This document shows positions 1-8,701 of a DNA stretch of 45,848 nucleotides, in pieces. The position numbers and the translations under genes were made by a program. Under the pieces are notes generated by a model. It was not told the origin of the DNA. It saw nothing but the letters and a program-made list of their open reading frames with translations, and made no database searches. Source of the stretch: DATCZB01 sp035513215. GTDB taxonomy: Bacteria > Pseudomonadota > Gammaproteobacteria > Steroidobacterales > Rariloculaceae. Where the stretch lies: the NCBI GenBank assembly GCA_035513215.1, contig DATKCK010000048.1:1-45848 (forward strand), written 5' to 3'. Within the stretch, counting starts at the first letter, position 1, and each line of letters opens with the position of its first letter.

Positions 1-746
1 GCACCGAGGATTCCGGGGCCGTCAGGGTTCTCCGTAATCCACACGTCGAAGCCGCTCTTGCAGCTTTCGACCGTGACCGTGCAGCCGGCCTCGTCGGCGA
101 GCTTCGCGAGCCAGGCCGGGACGGAAACTGCGTCAACCTGACGCACTTTCCCCGGCTTCTGCCGCTGGCTCAGCCACGTGTCGAGAATCGCCCGAAGATC
201 CTGAAGCTCGTGCTGCGCGAGGTAGACCATGCTCGGCTCGAAGTCCCCGCCGTCGTGGTGCGACGCTTTGAGCAGGCTCTCAATGTGCCCGACCACGAGC
301 GTCATGCAGTCATACGCCTCGGCGTCGTCGCTCCAGTCGGGAGCCTCATGGGCGAGACGATAGGGCGGGACGTTGGGCGGGGCTCCGTTGCCGTGCTTCT
401 CGGCGGCAAGCTCGAGGCACGCTGCGCGCAGCTCATCGTCGCCGGCCTTCAGCAGCCGGGCATTGGCGCCGTTGCCGTCTGCGTCGGCAAAGACTTTCGC
501 TCTGAGCGTCGCGGCGGCTTCCGGGTTGTCGGCTCGCCATGCCTTGTATGCGTCAACGATACCGGGCTCGCATCTGAACTGCTCGACGATCTGCCGTACC
601 TCGGTCAGATGGTGAACGGCGCTCGATATGGCGTCGATAACCGGGGGATCAAGGTTCTCGTCCTCGAGCACGGTTGAGAGCGTCCCTTCGGCCCACCTGA
701 TCCTGTTGGTGAGATCGTCGAAAAGTCTGATACTTGAGTTAGCCAT
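1..746 (-). CDS. Hypothetical protein, C-terminus cut by the window edge
   Basis: An open frame runs from an ATG at 746 to the window start with no stop: 248 codons are visible and the end is missing. A strong ribosome-binding site (GGAGG) sits 8 bases before the ATG. The N-terminus reads MANSSIRLFDDLTNRIRW and the protein is acidic and soluble, with no signal peptide or membrane segment. I do not recognise the family. It lies beyond the 3' end of tRNA-Ser, where integrated elements commonly insert, so it may be the last gene of a prophage or island; that is inference from position only. The other frames here lack comparable start signals. Confidence 0.7.
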   Translation of the reverse strand, partial: MANSSIRLFDDLTNRIRWAEGTLSTVLEDENLDPPVIDAISSAVHHLTEVRQIVEQFRCEPGIVDAYKAWRADNPEAAATLRAKVFADADGNGANARLLKAGDDELRAACLELAAEKHGNGAPPNVPPYRLAHEAPDWSDDAEAYDCMTLVVGHIESLLKASHHDGGDFEPSMVYLAQHELQDLRAILDTWLSQRQKPGKVRQVDAVSVPAWLAKLADEAGCTVTVESCKSGFDVWITENPDGPGILG

Positions 747-816
747 TGCTTGCACCTCCGTAGTGCGAGTAGAGGTCAGGCCGCCGGGCTCGGTATTGAG
801 TCCGGTCGGCCACTTC

Positions 817-835
817 ACTCGGCGCAATGCCGAGT
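817..835. repeat. Short inverted repeat upstream of the accessory gene
   Basis: ACTCGGC and GCCGAGT form a 7-bp perfect stem around a 5-nt loop (GCAAT). It lies in the 168-bp gap between the truncated gene at 1-746 and tRNA-Ser, about 70 bp upstream of that gene's start. No T-run follows on either strand, so an operator or mRNA leader hairpin fits better than a terminator. Role unknown. Confidence 0.35.
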
Positions 836-914
836 CGGAGGCGACAAGCCTATGGCGGGTAGGATGTTGGGACGCTAGAAAATCGCGTCTAACTCTTTGA
901 ATTCATTGGGGTAT

Positions 915-1005
<91 letters not shown>

Positions 1006-1059
1006 GGCCGCCGTAGTCTAGCCCAAACCGCCGCGCATGCGCCTGCCGTCCGGGACTGG

Positions 1060-1065
1060 TAAAGT
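1060..1065 (+). promoter_or_regulatory. Probable -10 element for the SRP RNA
   Basis: TAAAGT lies 5 bp upstream of the presumed first base of the SRP RNA near 1071. It resembles TATAAT, but no convincing -35 is present 16-18 bp upstream. The call rests on position before a stable RNA gene. Confidence 0.4.
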
Positions 1066-1070
1066 AAACG

Positions 1071-1180
1071 GGGTCCGCGTCGGTTCCCCCGCAACGACTC
1101 GTTGTAAACCCCGTCAGGCCCGGAAGGGAGCAGCGGTAGCAGCTCAGTCGGGTGCCGGGGTCGGGCTGACGCGGATCTCT
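1071..1180 (+). ncRNA. ffs: Signal recognition particle RNA (small bacterial 4.5S type)
   Basis: The conserved SRP tip is present: GTCAGGCCCGGAAGGGAGCA followed by GCGGTAGC at about 1113-1140, the internal loop that binds Ffh. Ends near 1074-1081 (TCCGCGTC) and 1169-1176 (GACGCGGA) pair to close a rod of about 110 nt, and a TCTTTTT run at 1178-1184 follows, consistent with intrinsic termination. The RNA combines with Ffh to target nascent membrane proteins to FtsY and SecYEG. The gene lies immediately upstream of dnaX, an arrangement known in many bacteria. Confidence 0.95.
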
Positions 1181-1196
1181 TTTTGGGGAAGTCGGA

Positions 1197-2819
1197 GTGA
1201 GTTACACGGTCCTGGCGGTCAAGTGGAGGCCAAGGCGCTTCGAGGCGCTCGTAGGCCAGAAAGACGTCGTCAGGGCGCTCATGAACTCGCTGACGGCGGG
1301 CCGTCTGCACCACGCTTACCTGTTCTCCGGTACGCGCGGCGTCGGCAAGACGACGATCGCGCGGATCCTCGCCAAGGCCCTGAACTGCGAGAACGGCGTT
1401 TCTGCGGAGCCCTGCGGCGAGTGTGGCGCCTGCACGGCCATCGACGAGGGCCGCTTCGTCGATCTCATCGAAGTCGATGCCGCATCGCGCACGCGCGTCG
1501 ACGACACCCGCGAGCTGCTCGACAACGTCCAGTACATGCCGACGCGCGGGCGGTTCAAGGTCTATCTGATCGACGAAGTGCATATGCTGTCGGCGCATTC
1601 CTTCAATGCGCTCCTGAAGACGCTCGAGGAGCCGCCGCCGCACGTCAAGTTTCTGTTCGCGACGACCGATCCGCAGAAGCTGCCCGTGACGGTCCTGTCG
1701 CGCTGTCTTCAGTTCAACCTCAAGAAGCTGCCGGCGGCGCTGATCGGCGAGCAGCTCGGCCGGATCGTCGAGAGCGAGGGGATCGGGGCCGAGTCTGAGG
1801 CGCTCGAGGCTATCGCGCGGGCTGCCGACGGCAGCATGCGCGACGCATTGAGCCTGCTCGATCAGGCTATCGCCTTCGGCGGCGGCTCGATTGCCGCGGA
1901 CGACGTCGGTCGGATGCTCGGCAGCATCGATCGCGACGAGGTCAGTCGCATCCTCAAGGCTCTCGCTGCGCGTGACGGCGCGAGCCTGCTCGACGAGGTC
2001 GATCGTCTCGACGAGCATGGGCGCGACTTCGGCGCGGCGCTCGACGAGGTCATGGCGGCCCTCCAGCGCATCGCCGTCATTCAGCTCGTCGGCGGCCGCG
2101 CGATCGCTGACGAGGACGGCGAATGGCAGCCGCTCGCCGAACGTCTCGATCCCGAGGAGGTGCAGCTTTACTACCAGATCGCGCTCGGCGGGCGGCGCGA
2201 TATCGGGTTTTGCCGGGACGAGCGCATGAGCTTCGAGATGACGCTGCTCAGGATGCTCGCGTTTCGTCCGGTCACGGTCGAGCGGGGGCACGCCGAGATC
2301 AGGCCGAAACCGGCGGTGCGCGAAAAGCCGGGACCGTCCCCCGCGAAGCACGAAAGGCCGGAACGGTCCGCGGCGCGAGCACAAAAGCTCGAGAGCCTCG
2401 CCACCGCCGGGAACCAGCGGGGTAGCGCCGGGATTACCGACTGGCCGGCGCTGGTGCGCGACGCGGGCTTGAGGGGCGCCGTGGGCACGCTGGCCGATCA
2501 TTGCGAGCTCAAATCCGTCGAAGGCGCGAGGCTCGCGCTCGTGCTCGCCGAGGACAAATCGAACTTCAATACGGATCAGCTCAGGCGCAGGCTCGAGGAG
2601 GCGCTAAGTGCCCATCTCCGCCGCAAGCTGAGCGTGGTGATCAAGGCCGGCCAGCCGTCGACGGCGACGCCCGCCGAAATCCGGCGCGCCGGCGAGGACG
2701 AGCGCATGCGGCGAACGCGCGAAGCCATCGAGCAGGATCCGAACATTCAGGCGGTGCAGGCCGCATTCGATGCCGTGCTCGAGCCGGACAGCATCCAGCC
2801 GGCCGGGCCCAAGGCGTGA
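1197..2819 (+). CDS. dnaX: DNA polymerase III subunit tau (clamp loader)
   Basis: The 540-residue protein is the ATPase motor of the replicative clamp loader, opening the beta clamp and organising the polymerase. Walker A GTRGVGKT is at residues 45-52; zinc ligands C64, C73, C76 and C79 sit at the expected spacing; Walker B appears as LIDEVHML near 125 and the SRC sensor near 167. It is shorter than E. coli tau (643). Start is GTG at 1197, just after the SRP RNA; no better start lies downstream before the conserved YxxLxxKWRP motif. I see no A-rich slippery heptamer of the E. coli kind, so a separate gamma form is not predicted by that route. ybaB and recR follow closely. Confidence 0.97.
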   Translation: MSYTVLAVKWRPRRFEALVGQKDVVRALMNSLTAGRLHHAYLFSGTRGVGKTTIARILAKALNCENGVSAEPCGECGACTAIDEGRFVDLIEVDAASRTRVDDTRELLDNVQYMPTRGRFKVYLIDEVHMLSAHSFNALLKTLEEPPPHVKFLFATTDPQKLPVTVLSRCLQFNLKKLPAALIGEQLGRIVESEGIGAESEALEAIARAADGSMRDALSLLDQAIAFGGGSIAADDVGRMLGSIDRDEVSRILKALAARDGASLLDEVDRLDEHGRDFGAALDEVMAALQRIAVIQLVGGRAIADEDGEWQPLAERLDPEEVQLYYQIALGGRRDIGFCRDERMSFEMTLLRMLAFRPVTVERGHAEIRPKPAVREKPGPSPAKHERPERSAARAQKLESLATAGNQRGSAGITDWPALVRDAGLRGAVGTLADHCELKSVEGARLALVLAEDKSNFNTDQLRRRLEEALSAHLRRKLSVVIKAGQPSTATPAEIRRAGEDERMRRTREAIEQDPNIQAVQAAFDAVLEPDSIQPAGPKA

Positions 2820-2836
2820 CGGGCAGGGAGAGAGCG

Positions 2837-3157
2837 ATGAAGGGAATCGGCGAATTGATGAAGCAGGCGCAGGCGATGCAGGAGAACATGCGAAAGCTCC
2901 AGGACGAGCTCGCGGCCGAGGAGGTCGAGGGTCAGTCCGGAGGCGGCATGGTGCGCATCGTCGGTACTTGCAAGCATGAGATTCGTCACGTGAAGATCGA
3001 GCCCGAGCTTCTCGGTGACGACAAGGATCTGCTCGAGGACCTGATCGCGGCGGCGGTCAACGATTTGAACCGTAAGATCGAGGAGACCGTGCAGGAGCGA
3101 ATGTCGTCCGTTACGGGAGGGCTAAGCCTGCCTGCCGGGATCAAGCTCCCGTTCTAG
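2837..3157 (+). CDS. ybaB: YbaB/EbfC family nucleoid-associated protein
   Basis: A 106-residue protein beginning MKGIGELMKQAQAMQENM, with the usual helical N-terminus and the VKIEPELL and GLSLPAGIKLPF segments of YbaB/EbfC. Family members are dimeric DNA-binding proteins. It starts 17 bp after dnaX with a GGGAGAGAG ribosome site and ends 6 bp before recR, the standard dnaX-ybaB-recR order. Length matches the family (about 105-110). Confidence 0.96.
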   Translation: MKGIGELMKQAQAMQENMRKLQDELAAEEVEGQSGGGMVRIVGTCKHEIRHVKIEPELLGDDKDLLEDLIAAAVNDLNRKIEETVQERMSSVTGGLSLPAGIKLPF

Positions 3158-3163
3158 ACCCGG

Positions 3164-3793
3164 ATGACCGAGTCGTACTCACCGTTACTGAAGGCGCTGA
3201 TAGACGCGCTGAAGTGCCTGCCGGGCGTCGGCCAGAAGTCGGCCCAGCGCATGGCGTTTCACCTCCTCCAGCGCGACCGCGAGGGTGGCGGCACGCTCGC
3301 CGAGAAGCTCGCCGCGGCCGTTGCCGGGATCGGCAGCTGCGAGCGTTGCCGCATGTTGACCGAAGACCCTGTTTGCGGATTCTGCTCTAGCAATCGGCGC
3401 GACGACAGCGTGCTTTGTGTCGTCGAGACGCCGGCGGATCTGCTCGCCATCGAGCAGGCGAGCGTGTATCGGGGCCGGTACTTCGTCCTGATGGGCCATC
3501 TATCGCCGATCGATGGAGTCGGTCCGGCCGAGCTTGGGCTCGACCTGCTCGAGGAACGCTTGCGCGGCAGCGCCATCGAGGAGCTCGTGCTCGCAACCGG
3601 TGTCACCGTAGAGGGCGACGCCACGGCACACCTCGTCGCGCAGATTGCGCATCGGCACGGGATACGCCCGAGCCGTATTGCCTATGGCGTGCCCGTCGGC
3701 GGGGAGCTCGAGTTCATCGACAGCGGGACGCTGAGCCGCGCCTTCTCGGGGCGTCTGTCGCTTGCGCCTTCCGAGGAGGGACTCAAGGCATGA
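3164..3793 (+). CDS. recR: Recombination mediator protein RecR
   Basis: A 209-residue protein with helix-hairpin-helix segment LPGVGQKSAQRMA (19-31), a C4 zinc finger (C59, C62, C71, C74) and a Toprim domain (about 80-175). RecR acts with RecF/RecO to load RecA on SSB-coated gaps. Its TGA overlaps the ATG of hinT (ATGA at 3790-3793), suggesting translational coupling. Family length is about 200. Confidence 0.97.
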   Translation: MTESYSPLLKALIDALKCLPGVGQKSAQRMAFHLLQRDREGGGTLAEKLAAAVAGIGSCERCRMLTEDPVCGFCSSNRRDDSVLCVVETPADLLAIEQASVYRGRYFVLMGHLSPIDGVGPAELGLDLLEERLRGSAIEELVLATGVTVEGDATAHLVAQIAHRHGIRPSRIAYGVPVGGELEFIDSGTLSRAFSGRLSLAPSEEGLKA

Positions 3794-4140
3794 CTGAAGC
3801 CGGAAAATCCGATTGCATCTTCTGCCGAATCGTCGCGGGCGAGCTCGGCTGCGACAAACTGTACGAGGACGATGACGTGCTCGCATTTCGCGACATCAAT
3901 CCCAAGGCGCCGCTGCACGGTCTGGTGATTCCGAAGCGCCACGTCGCGACGCTCGACGACTTCGAAGACCGCGATAGCGGCCTGCTCGGGCGGCTCATGC
4001 TCGTTGCGAAAGGAATCGCCGCCGAAAACGAGCTCGAAGGTTATCGCGTGGCGATGAACGTCAACGGCCTCGGCGGCCAGATCGTGTTCCACGCGCACCT
4101 ACATATCCTCGGCGGGCGCCAGCTGAAGGGCATGGGCTAG
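3790..4140 (+). CDS. hinT: HIT-family purine nucleoside phosphoramidase
   Basis: A 116-residue histidine-triad protein. The signature HAHLHIL occupies residues 101-107, with H103 in the position of the nucleophile by family analogy. The N-terminal CIFCRIVAGE and the central ALRDINPKAPLH-like segment are typical of Hint hydrolases acting on AMP-lysine and related phosphoramidates. The gene overlaps the recR stop by 4 bp. Its stop shares the bases CTAG with the stop of convergent rsgA. Confidence 0.94.
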   Translation: MTEAGKSDCIFCRIVAGELGCDKLYEDDDVLAFRDINPKAPLHGLVIPKRHVATLDDFEDRDSGLLGRLMLVAKGIAAENELEGYRVAMNVNGLGGQIVFHAHLHILGGRQLKGMG

Positions 4141-5036
4141 CTCCCGGCCGCCCCGAGCCTTTCGAACGTGTCGCGCAGCGCCAAGTAGCTTCGATGACGC
4201 TCGGGCCGGATCGAGCCCGCCTCGACGGCCGCGCGGACGGCGCAGCCTGGCTCCGTGCGGTGGCTGCAGTCATTGAAGCGGCACCGACCTTGAAAGGGGC
4301 GGAACTCGGCGAAGCCGAAGGCGAGATCGGCGGGGCTTCCGATCTTCGGCGCGTAGCGCCTGACGCCCGGGGAATCGATGATCTCGCCGCCTCGCGGCAA
4401 CCGGTAGAGCATCGCGGCCGTCGTCGTATGTCGTCCCAGCGCCTTGCGTCGGCTCAAATCGCGGACGGCCTGCGCGTCTTCTGCCAGCAGCGCATTGATC
4501 AGCGAGGATTTGCCGACGCCGGATTGCCCGACCAGAACGGCGCGATGGCCGTCGAGCGCGCGCCCGAGCGCGTTGAGACCCTGGCGCGTCGTCGCGCTCG
4601 CCGCGACGAGGGCATATCCGATCTCGGCGTAGCAGCGGGCGCGAAGATCGACCTCGCGGTCCTCGATGTCGAGCTTGTTTCGAATCACGGCGGCATCGAT
4701 GTCCATCAGGGCCGCGGCGACGAGGTAGCCGTCGACGAGCTGCCAATCCGGCGCCGGCCGGGAAGCGATTACGACGGCGATCAGAGACACATTGGCGGCG
4801 ATGCCTTCGCCGCGCCCGCGGCTGTCGATGCGCTCGAGCAGACTTTGCCTCGGCATGATTTCCCGAATCACGGCTGTTCCGTCCGGCTCGAGGCCGAAGC
4901 GCACGCGATCGCCGGCCAGGGGGCGCAACTGTCGTCCACGAACGAGAGCCGCGACCGTCGCGCCGCTATCGTCCTCGAGCAACGCTTCGCGGCGATGCCT
5001 CGCGATGACGAGCCCTTCCCGATCCGTCAAAGCCAT
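4137..5036 (-). CDS. rsgA: Ribosome small subunit-dependent GTPase A
   Basis: A 299-residue circularly permuted GTPase: OB-fold (about 1-65), G4 NKLD at 120-123, then G1 GQSGVGKS at 170-177 and G3 DSPG at 221-224, ending with zinc ligands C252, C257, H259 and C265. RsgA checks late maturation of the 30S subunit. It is divergent from orn with 17 bp between start codons, a conserved pairing in gammaproteobacteria, and convergent with hinT with a 4-bp overlap of stops. Confidence 0.96.
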   Translation of the reverse strand: MALTDREGLVIARHRREALLEDDSGATVAALVRGRQLRPLAGDRVRFGLEPDGTAVIREIMPRQSLLERIDSRGRGEGIAANVSLIAVVIASRPAPDWQLVDGYLVAAALMDIDAAVIRNKLDIEDREVDLRARCYAEIGYALVAASATTRQGLNALGRALDGHRAVLVGQSGVGKSSLINALLAEDAQAVRDLSRRKALGRHTTTAAMLYRLPRGGEIIDSPGVRRYAPKIGSPADLAFGFAEFRPFQGRCRFNDCSHRTEPGCAVRAAVEAGSIRPERHRSYLALRDTFERLGAAGS

Positions 5037-5053
5037 CCTGCTACAATCTCGCG

Positions 5054-5611
5054 ATGAACGCAGGCGAGTTGCGACAACGGGAGAACCTGATCTGGATCGA
5101 TCTCGAGATGACGGGATTGGATCCCGACCGGGACCTGATCATCGAGATCGCCACGGTTGTAACGGACAAGCATCTGGTCGTGCTCGCAGAGGGTCCCGTG
5201 CTCGCCATCCATCAGTCAGACGCAATTCTCGACGGCATGGACGAGTGGAATCGTACGCAGCATTCGTCATCGGGTCTCGTCGAGCGCGTGAAATCCAGTG
5301 ACGTGAACGAAGAACGAGCCGAGCAGGAGACCCTCGGGTTCCTTCGCCAGTACGCGGAGCCGGGACTGTCTCCCATGTGCGGCAACAGCATCTGTCAGGA
5401 CCGGCGATTCCTGTCGCGAAACATGCCCGAGCTTGCTGCATACTTTCATTATCGGAATCTCGACGTCTCGAGCCTCAAGATTCTGGTGCAGCTCTGGCTG
5501 CCCGATATTGCGGCAAGGTTCCAGAAGCAATCGACGCATCTCGCCCTGGCAGATATTAACGATTCGATCAGAGAACTCAGATTCTACCGGGAGAAACTGT
5601 TCAAGCCGTGA
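5054..5611 (+). CDS. orn: Oligoribonuclease
   Basis: A 185-residue DEDD-family 3'-5' exoribonuclease that finishes RNA decay by degrading 2-5-nt fragments, including pGpG. The first motif WIDLEMTGLD supplies D16 and E18; the HLALADINDSIREL segment (162-175) carries the last conserved His and Asp. Length equals the family norm. The stop overlaps the GTG of the next gene (GTGA at 5608-5611). Confidence 0.97.
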   Translation: MNAGELRQRENLIWIDLEMTGLDPDRDLIIEIATVVTDKHLVVLAEGPVLAIHQSDAILDGMDEWNRTQHSSSGLVERVKSSDVNEERAEQETLGFLRQYAEPGLSPMCGNSICQDRRFLSRNMPELAAYFHYRNLDVSSLKILVQLWLPDIAARFQKQSTHLALADINDSIRELRFYREKLFKP

Positions 5612-6297
5612 TTCCATCCAAGATTCGCTTCATGCGGCGCTTGCGGCGGCTCGGGCTGCCGGTCCTCTGGCTCTTGGCTATGGCTGCCGAGGCTCAGACT
5701 CGCTACGTGTCCGACGAGGTCGTGATCACGTTTCGCAGGGGGCCGGGCACCGAGTTCGCGATCACACGGAACCTGACGAGCGGGGACAGTGTCGAGGTGC
5801 TCGAGGAGTCGGCCGAAGAAGAAGGCTATGCGCGCGTCAGGCTTGCGGACGGCACCGAGGGCTGGGTCCTGGCGCGCTATTTGCAGGACGAGCCGACGGC
5901 TGCGCTGCGTCTTGAAACGGCGACTCGCGAGCTGACCCGAAGCAATCGCGATGCCGCGGCGCTCGAGGCGGAGGTCGGCCGGCTCGCGGGCGAGCTCGAG
6001 CAGACGCAGGATGCCCTCGAGGAGGCGCTCGGGCGTTCCGACGGCCTCGAAGCCGAGCTCGGCGACGTGCGGTCGGCGTCGGCCAGCGCGCTCGAAACCC
6101 GGAGCCGCAACGAGAGCCTGAGTCTCGAGGTCTCCGATCTGACGGGGCAGCTCAGGAACGCCGAGGCGCAAATCAGTCAGCTTCAGAGCCGCAATCGTCA
6201 GAGCTGGTTCATCGTCGGCGCCGCCGTGCTTTTCGGCGGCATCGTGATCGGGCTCGTCGCGCCGAGCCTGCGCCGCAGCCGCCGGTCGAGCTGGTAG
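5608..6297 (+). CDS. Membrane-anchored SH3-domain coiled-coil protein (TIGR04211/YgiM type)
   Basis: A 229-residue protein. A signal peptide at the N-terminus (LGLPVLWLLAMAAEAQT) is followed by a bacterial SH3 domain (about 30-95, including FRRGPGTEFAI and GWVLARYL), a coiled coil (about 100-195) and a C-terminal membrane segment (SWFIVGAAVLFGGIVIGLV) with a basic tail. This order is that of YgiM-like proteins. The frame opens with GTG at 5608 overlapping the orn stop; ATG at 5632 (MRRLRRLG) gives a more normal signal peptide and may be the true start. Precise function unknown; probably envelope-associated. Confidence 0.88.
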   Translation: MIPSKIRFMRRLRRLGLPVLWLLAMAAEAQTRYVSDEVVITFRRGPGTEFAITRNLTSGDSVEVLEESAEEEGYARVRLADGTEGWVLARYLQDEPTAALRLETATRELTRSNRDAAALEAEVGRLAGELEQTQDALEEALGRSDGLEAELGDVRSASASALETRSRNESLSLEVSDLTGQLRNAEAQISQLQSRNRQSWFIVGAAVLFGGIVIGLVAPSLRRSRRSSW

Positions 6298-6304
6298 TTT
6301 CGCC

Positions 6305-8671
6305 TCAGGTCTTAACGCCGAGCTCGCCGGCGAGATAGATCCAGGTGTCGATCATCGAGTCGGGGTTCAACGATATGGTCTCGATGCCCTGATCGATGAG
6401 CCAGCGCGCGAAATCGGGATGATCCGAGGGCCCCTGGCCGCAGATCCCGATGTATTTGCTCCGTTTCCGGCAGGCTGTGATGGCCATCGCGAGGAGCTTG
6501 AGCACGGCGGGGTTTCGCTCGTCGAAAAGGCTCGCAATCTTGCCCGAGTCGCGGTCCAGACCCAGCGCCAGTTGAGTCATGTCGTTCGAGCCGATCGACA
6601 TGCCATCGAAATGCTCGAGAAACTCGTCGGCAAGCAGCGCGTTGCTCGGAACCTCGCACATCATGATGATTCTTAAGGCCGCTTGGCCGCGGCGGAGACC
6701 GAACTCGGCCAGGAGATCGATCACGGCGCGGGCCTCATCAACCGTGCGGACGAAAGGCACCATGATCTCGACGTTGGCGAGCCCCATCGTTTCCCGAACC
6801 TTCCTGACGGCCCGGCACTCGAGCTCGAAACATTCCCTGAACTCGGGATCGAGATAGCGCGAGGCGCCGCGAAATCCGATCATCGGATTCTCTTCGGTAG
6901 GCTCGTAACGGCTGCCGCCGACGAGATTGGCATACTCGTTGGATTTGAAGTCGGACAGGCGGACGATGACCTTGCTCGGGGCGAACGCGGCAGCGATGCA
7001 GGCGATGCCTTCGGCAAGCCGATCGATATAGAAGGTAACGGGATCGCCGTAGCCGGCGATCATCAGGTCGATTTGCCTGCCCGTTTCCTCATCCTGCCGG
7101 TCCCGTTCGAGCAGCGCGCGCGGATGCACGCCGATCAGACGGTTGACGATGAACTCCAGCCGGGCGAGTCCGACGCCGTGATTGGGAATCGCGGCGAAGG
7201 TGAATGCCCGATCGGGATTGCCTACGTTTAGCATCAGCTTGACGGGCAGCTCGGGCAGGACCCCGACCGTTTCCTCTTTCTTCTCGAAGGCGAGCAGGCC
7301 CTCATAGACGAAGCCTTCGTCCCCTTCGGCGCAGGACACGGTCACGGGCGTTCCGTCCCGGATCGCCGACGTCGCGTCGCCGCAGCCGACCACGGCTGGT
7401 ATCCCGAGCTCGCGCGCGATAATTGCCGCGTGGCAGGTCCGGCCGCCGCGATCCGTGACGATCGCGGCCGCGCGCTTCATCACGGGCTCCCAGTCCGGGT
7501 CCGTCATGTCCGTGACGAGAACATCTCCGCTTTCGACGAGGTGCTTGGCGCTTGCGCTCGCGATGATGCGCGCGCGGCCGGCACCAATACGCTGACCGAT
7601 GCTGCGGCCGCTGGCGAGAACCGGGCCGCGCGCTTTGAGCGAGAAGCGCGTCGTGCCGCCGCCGCGTCGGCTCTGCACGGTTTCGGGCCGCGCCTGAAGT
7701 ATCCAGAGCTTGCCGTCGCGCCCGTCTTTGGCCCATTCGATGTCCATCGGCCGGCCGTAGTGCCGCTCGATCGTGAGTGCCTGCCGCGCGAGCTCATGGA
7801 CCTCGTCGTCGTTCAGCGAGAACCGGTTCCGGTCGGCTTCCGGAACGTCCACGGTCCGGACCCGTTCGCCGGCGTCGTCGCTGTAGACCATCTTCGTCGT
7901 CTTGGAGCCGAGATTCTTTCTGAGTATCGCGAACCGGCCGGACTGAACGCCCTCCTTGTAAACGTAGAACTCGTCCGGATTGACCGCGCCCTGGACGACC
8001 GACTCGCCGAGGCCCCAGCTCGATGTGACCAGCACGACACCCTCGAATCCCGATTCGGTATCGAGCGTGAACATCACGCCCGAGCTCCCGATGTCGCTGC
8101 GCGCCATCAGCTGCACGCCGGCCGAGAGGCCAACCTGCGAATGGTCGAAGCCGTGATGCACTCGGTAGGCGATCGCGCGATCGTTGTAGAGAGAGGCGAA
8201 GACTTCGTGAATACGCTCGATGACCTGGTCGACACCGACGACGTTCAGAAAGGTCTCCTGTTGTCCGGCGAACGAGGCTTCGGGCAGATCCTCGGCCGTG
8301 GCCGAAGAGCGTACGGCCACGCTGATCTCGTCCCCGCTCGCGAGCCCGCGCCAGGCCGCCTCGACGGCATCCTTCAGCGCCGGCTGCAGCGGCGTTCGCC
8401 GTATCGCATCGCGTATGCGCGCGCCGCCCCGCGTCAGCGACTCGACATCCTCGACGTCGAGCGCCGACAGCTCGTGTCGAATCGCGTCATCGAGGCCGTC
8501 CTGAGCCAGAAAGTCGCTGAACGCGGCGGCCGTCGTCGCAAAGCCGCGAGGAACGGTGACGCCGGCCTCCGCCAGTCCGTGGATCATTTCGCCCAGCGAC
8601 GCGTTCTTGCCGCCGACGCACGCCACGTCCTGCATGCCGCAATCGGCCAGATCGACTACATAGTTGGGCAA
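6305..8671 (-). CDS. ppsA: Phosphoenolpyruvate synthase
   Basis: A 788-residue enzyme converting pyruvate and ATP to PEP, AMP and phosphate in gluconeogenesis. An N-terminal ATP-grasp domain (about 15-330) is followed by the swivelling phosphohistidine domain with GGRTCHAAI: H414 is the phosphocarrier and T412 the expected regulatory threonine. The PEP-binding barrel ends the protein (SIGSNDMTQL, CGQGPSDHPD). Start is TTG at 8671 with AAGG upstream. It diverges from ppsR, which encodes its regulator, with only about 30 bp between starts. Confidence 0.97.
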   Translation of the reverse strand: MPNYVVDLADCGMQDVACVGGKNASLGEMIHGLAEAGVTVPRGFATTAAAFSDFLAQDGLDDAIRHELSALDVEDVESLTRGGARIRDAIRRTPLQPALKDAVEAAWRGLASGDEISVAVRSSATAEDLPEASFAGQQETFLNVVGVDQVIERIHEVFASLYNDRAIAYRVHHGFDHSQVGLSAGVQLMARSDIGSSGVMFTLDTESGFEGVVLVTSSWGLGESVVQGAVNPDEFYVYKEGVQSGRFAILRKNLGSKTTKMVYSDDAGERVRTVDVPEADRNRFSLNDDEVHELARQALTIERHYGRPMDIEWAKDGRDGKLWILQARPETVQSRRGGGTTRFSLKARGPVLASGRSIGQRIGAGRARIIASASAKHLVESGDVLVTDMTDPDWEPVMKRAAAIVTDRGGRTCHAAIIARELGIPAVVGCGDATSAIRDGTPVTVSCAEGDEGFVYEGLLAFEKKEETVGVLPELPVKLMLNVGNPDRAFTFAAIPNHGVGLARLEFIVNRLIGVHPRALLERDRQDEETGRQIDLMIAGYGDPVTFYIDRLAEGIACIAAAFAPSKVIVRLSDFKSNEYANLVGGSRYEPTEENPMIGFRGASRYLDPEFRECFELECRAVRKVRETMGLANVEIMVPFVRTVDEARAVIDLLAEFGLRRGQAALRIIMMCEVPSNALLADEFLEHFDGMSIGSNDMTQLALGLDRDSGKIASLFDERNPAVLKLLAMAITACRKRSKYIGICGQGPSDHPDFARWLIDQGIETISLNPDSMIDTWIYLAGELGVKT

Positions 8672-8701
8672 TCGAGGATCCCTTGTCTTCGTTGGACTTT
8701 A

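Noticed and set aside
7430..8701. A long in-frame upstream extension of ppsR on the plus strand.
   Set aside because: It is antisense to the intact ppsA coding region and lacks any DUF299 similarity; ppsR begins near 8702.
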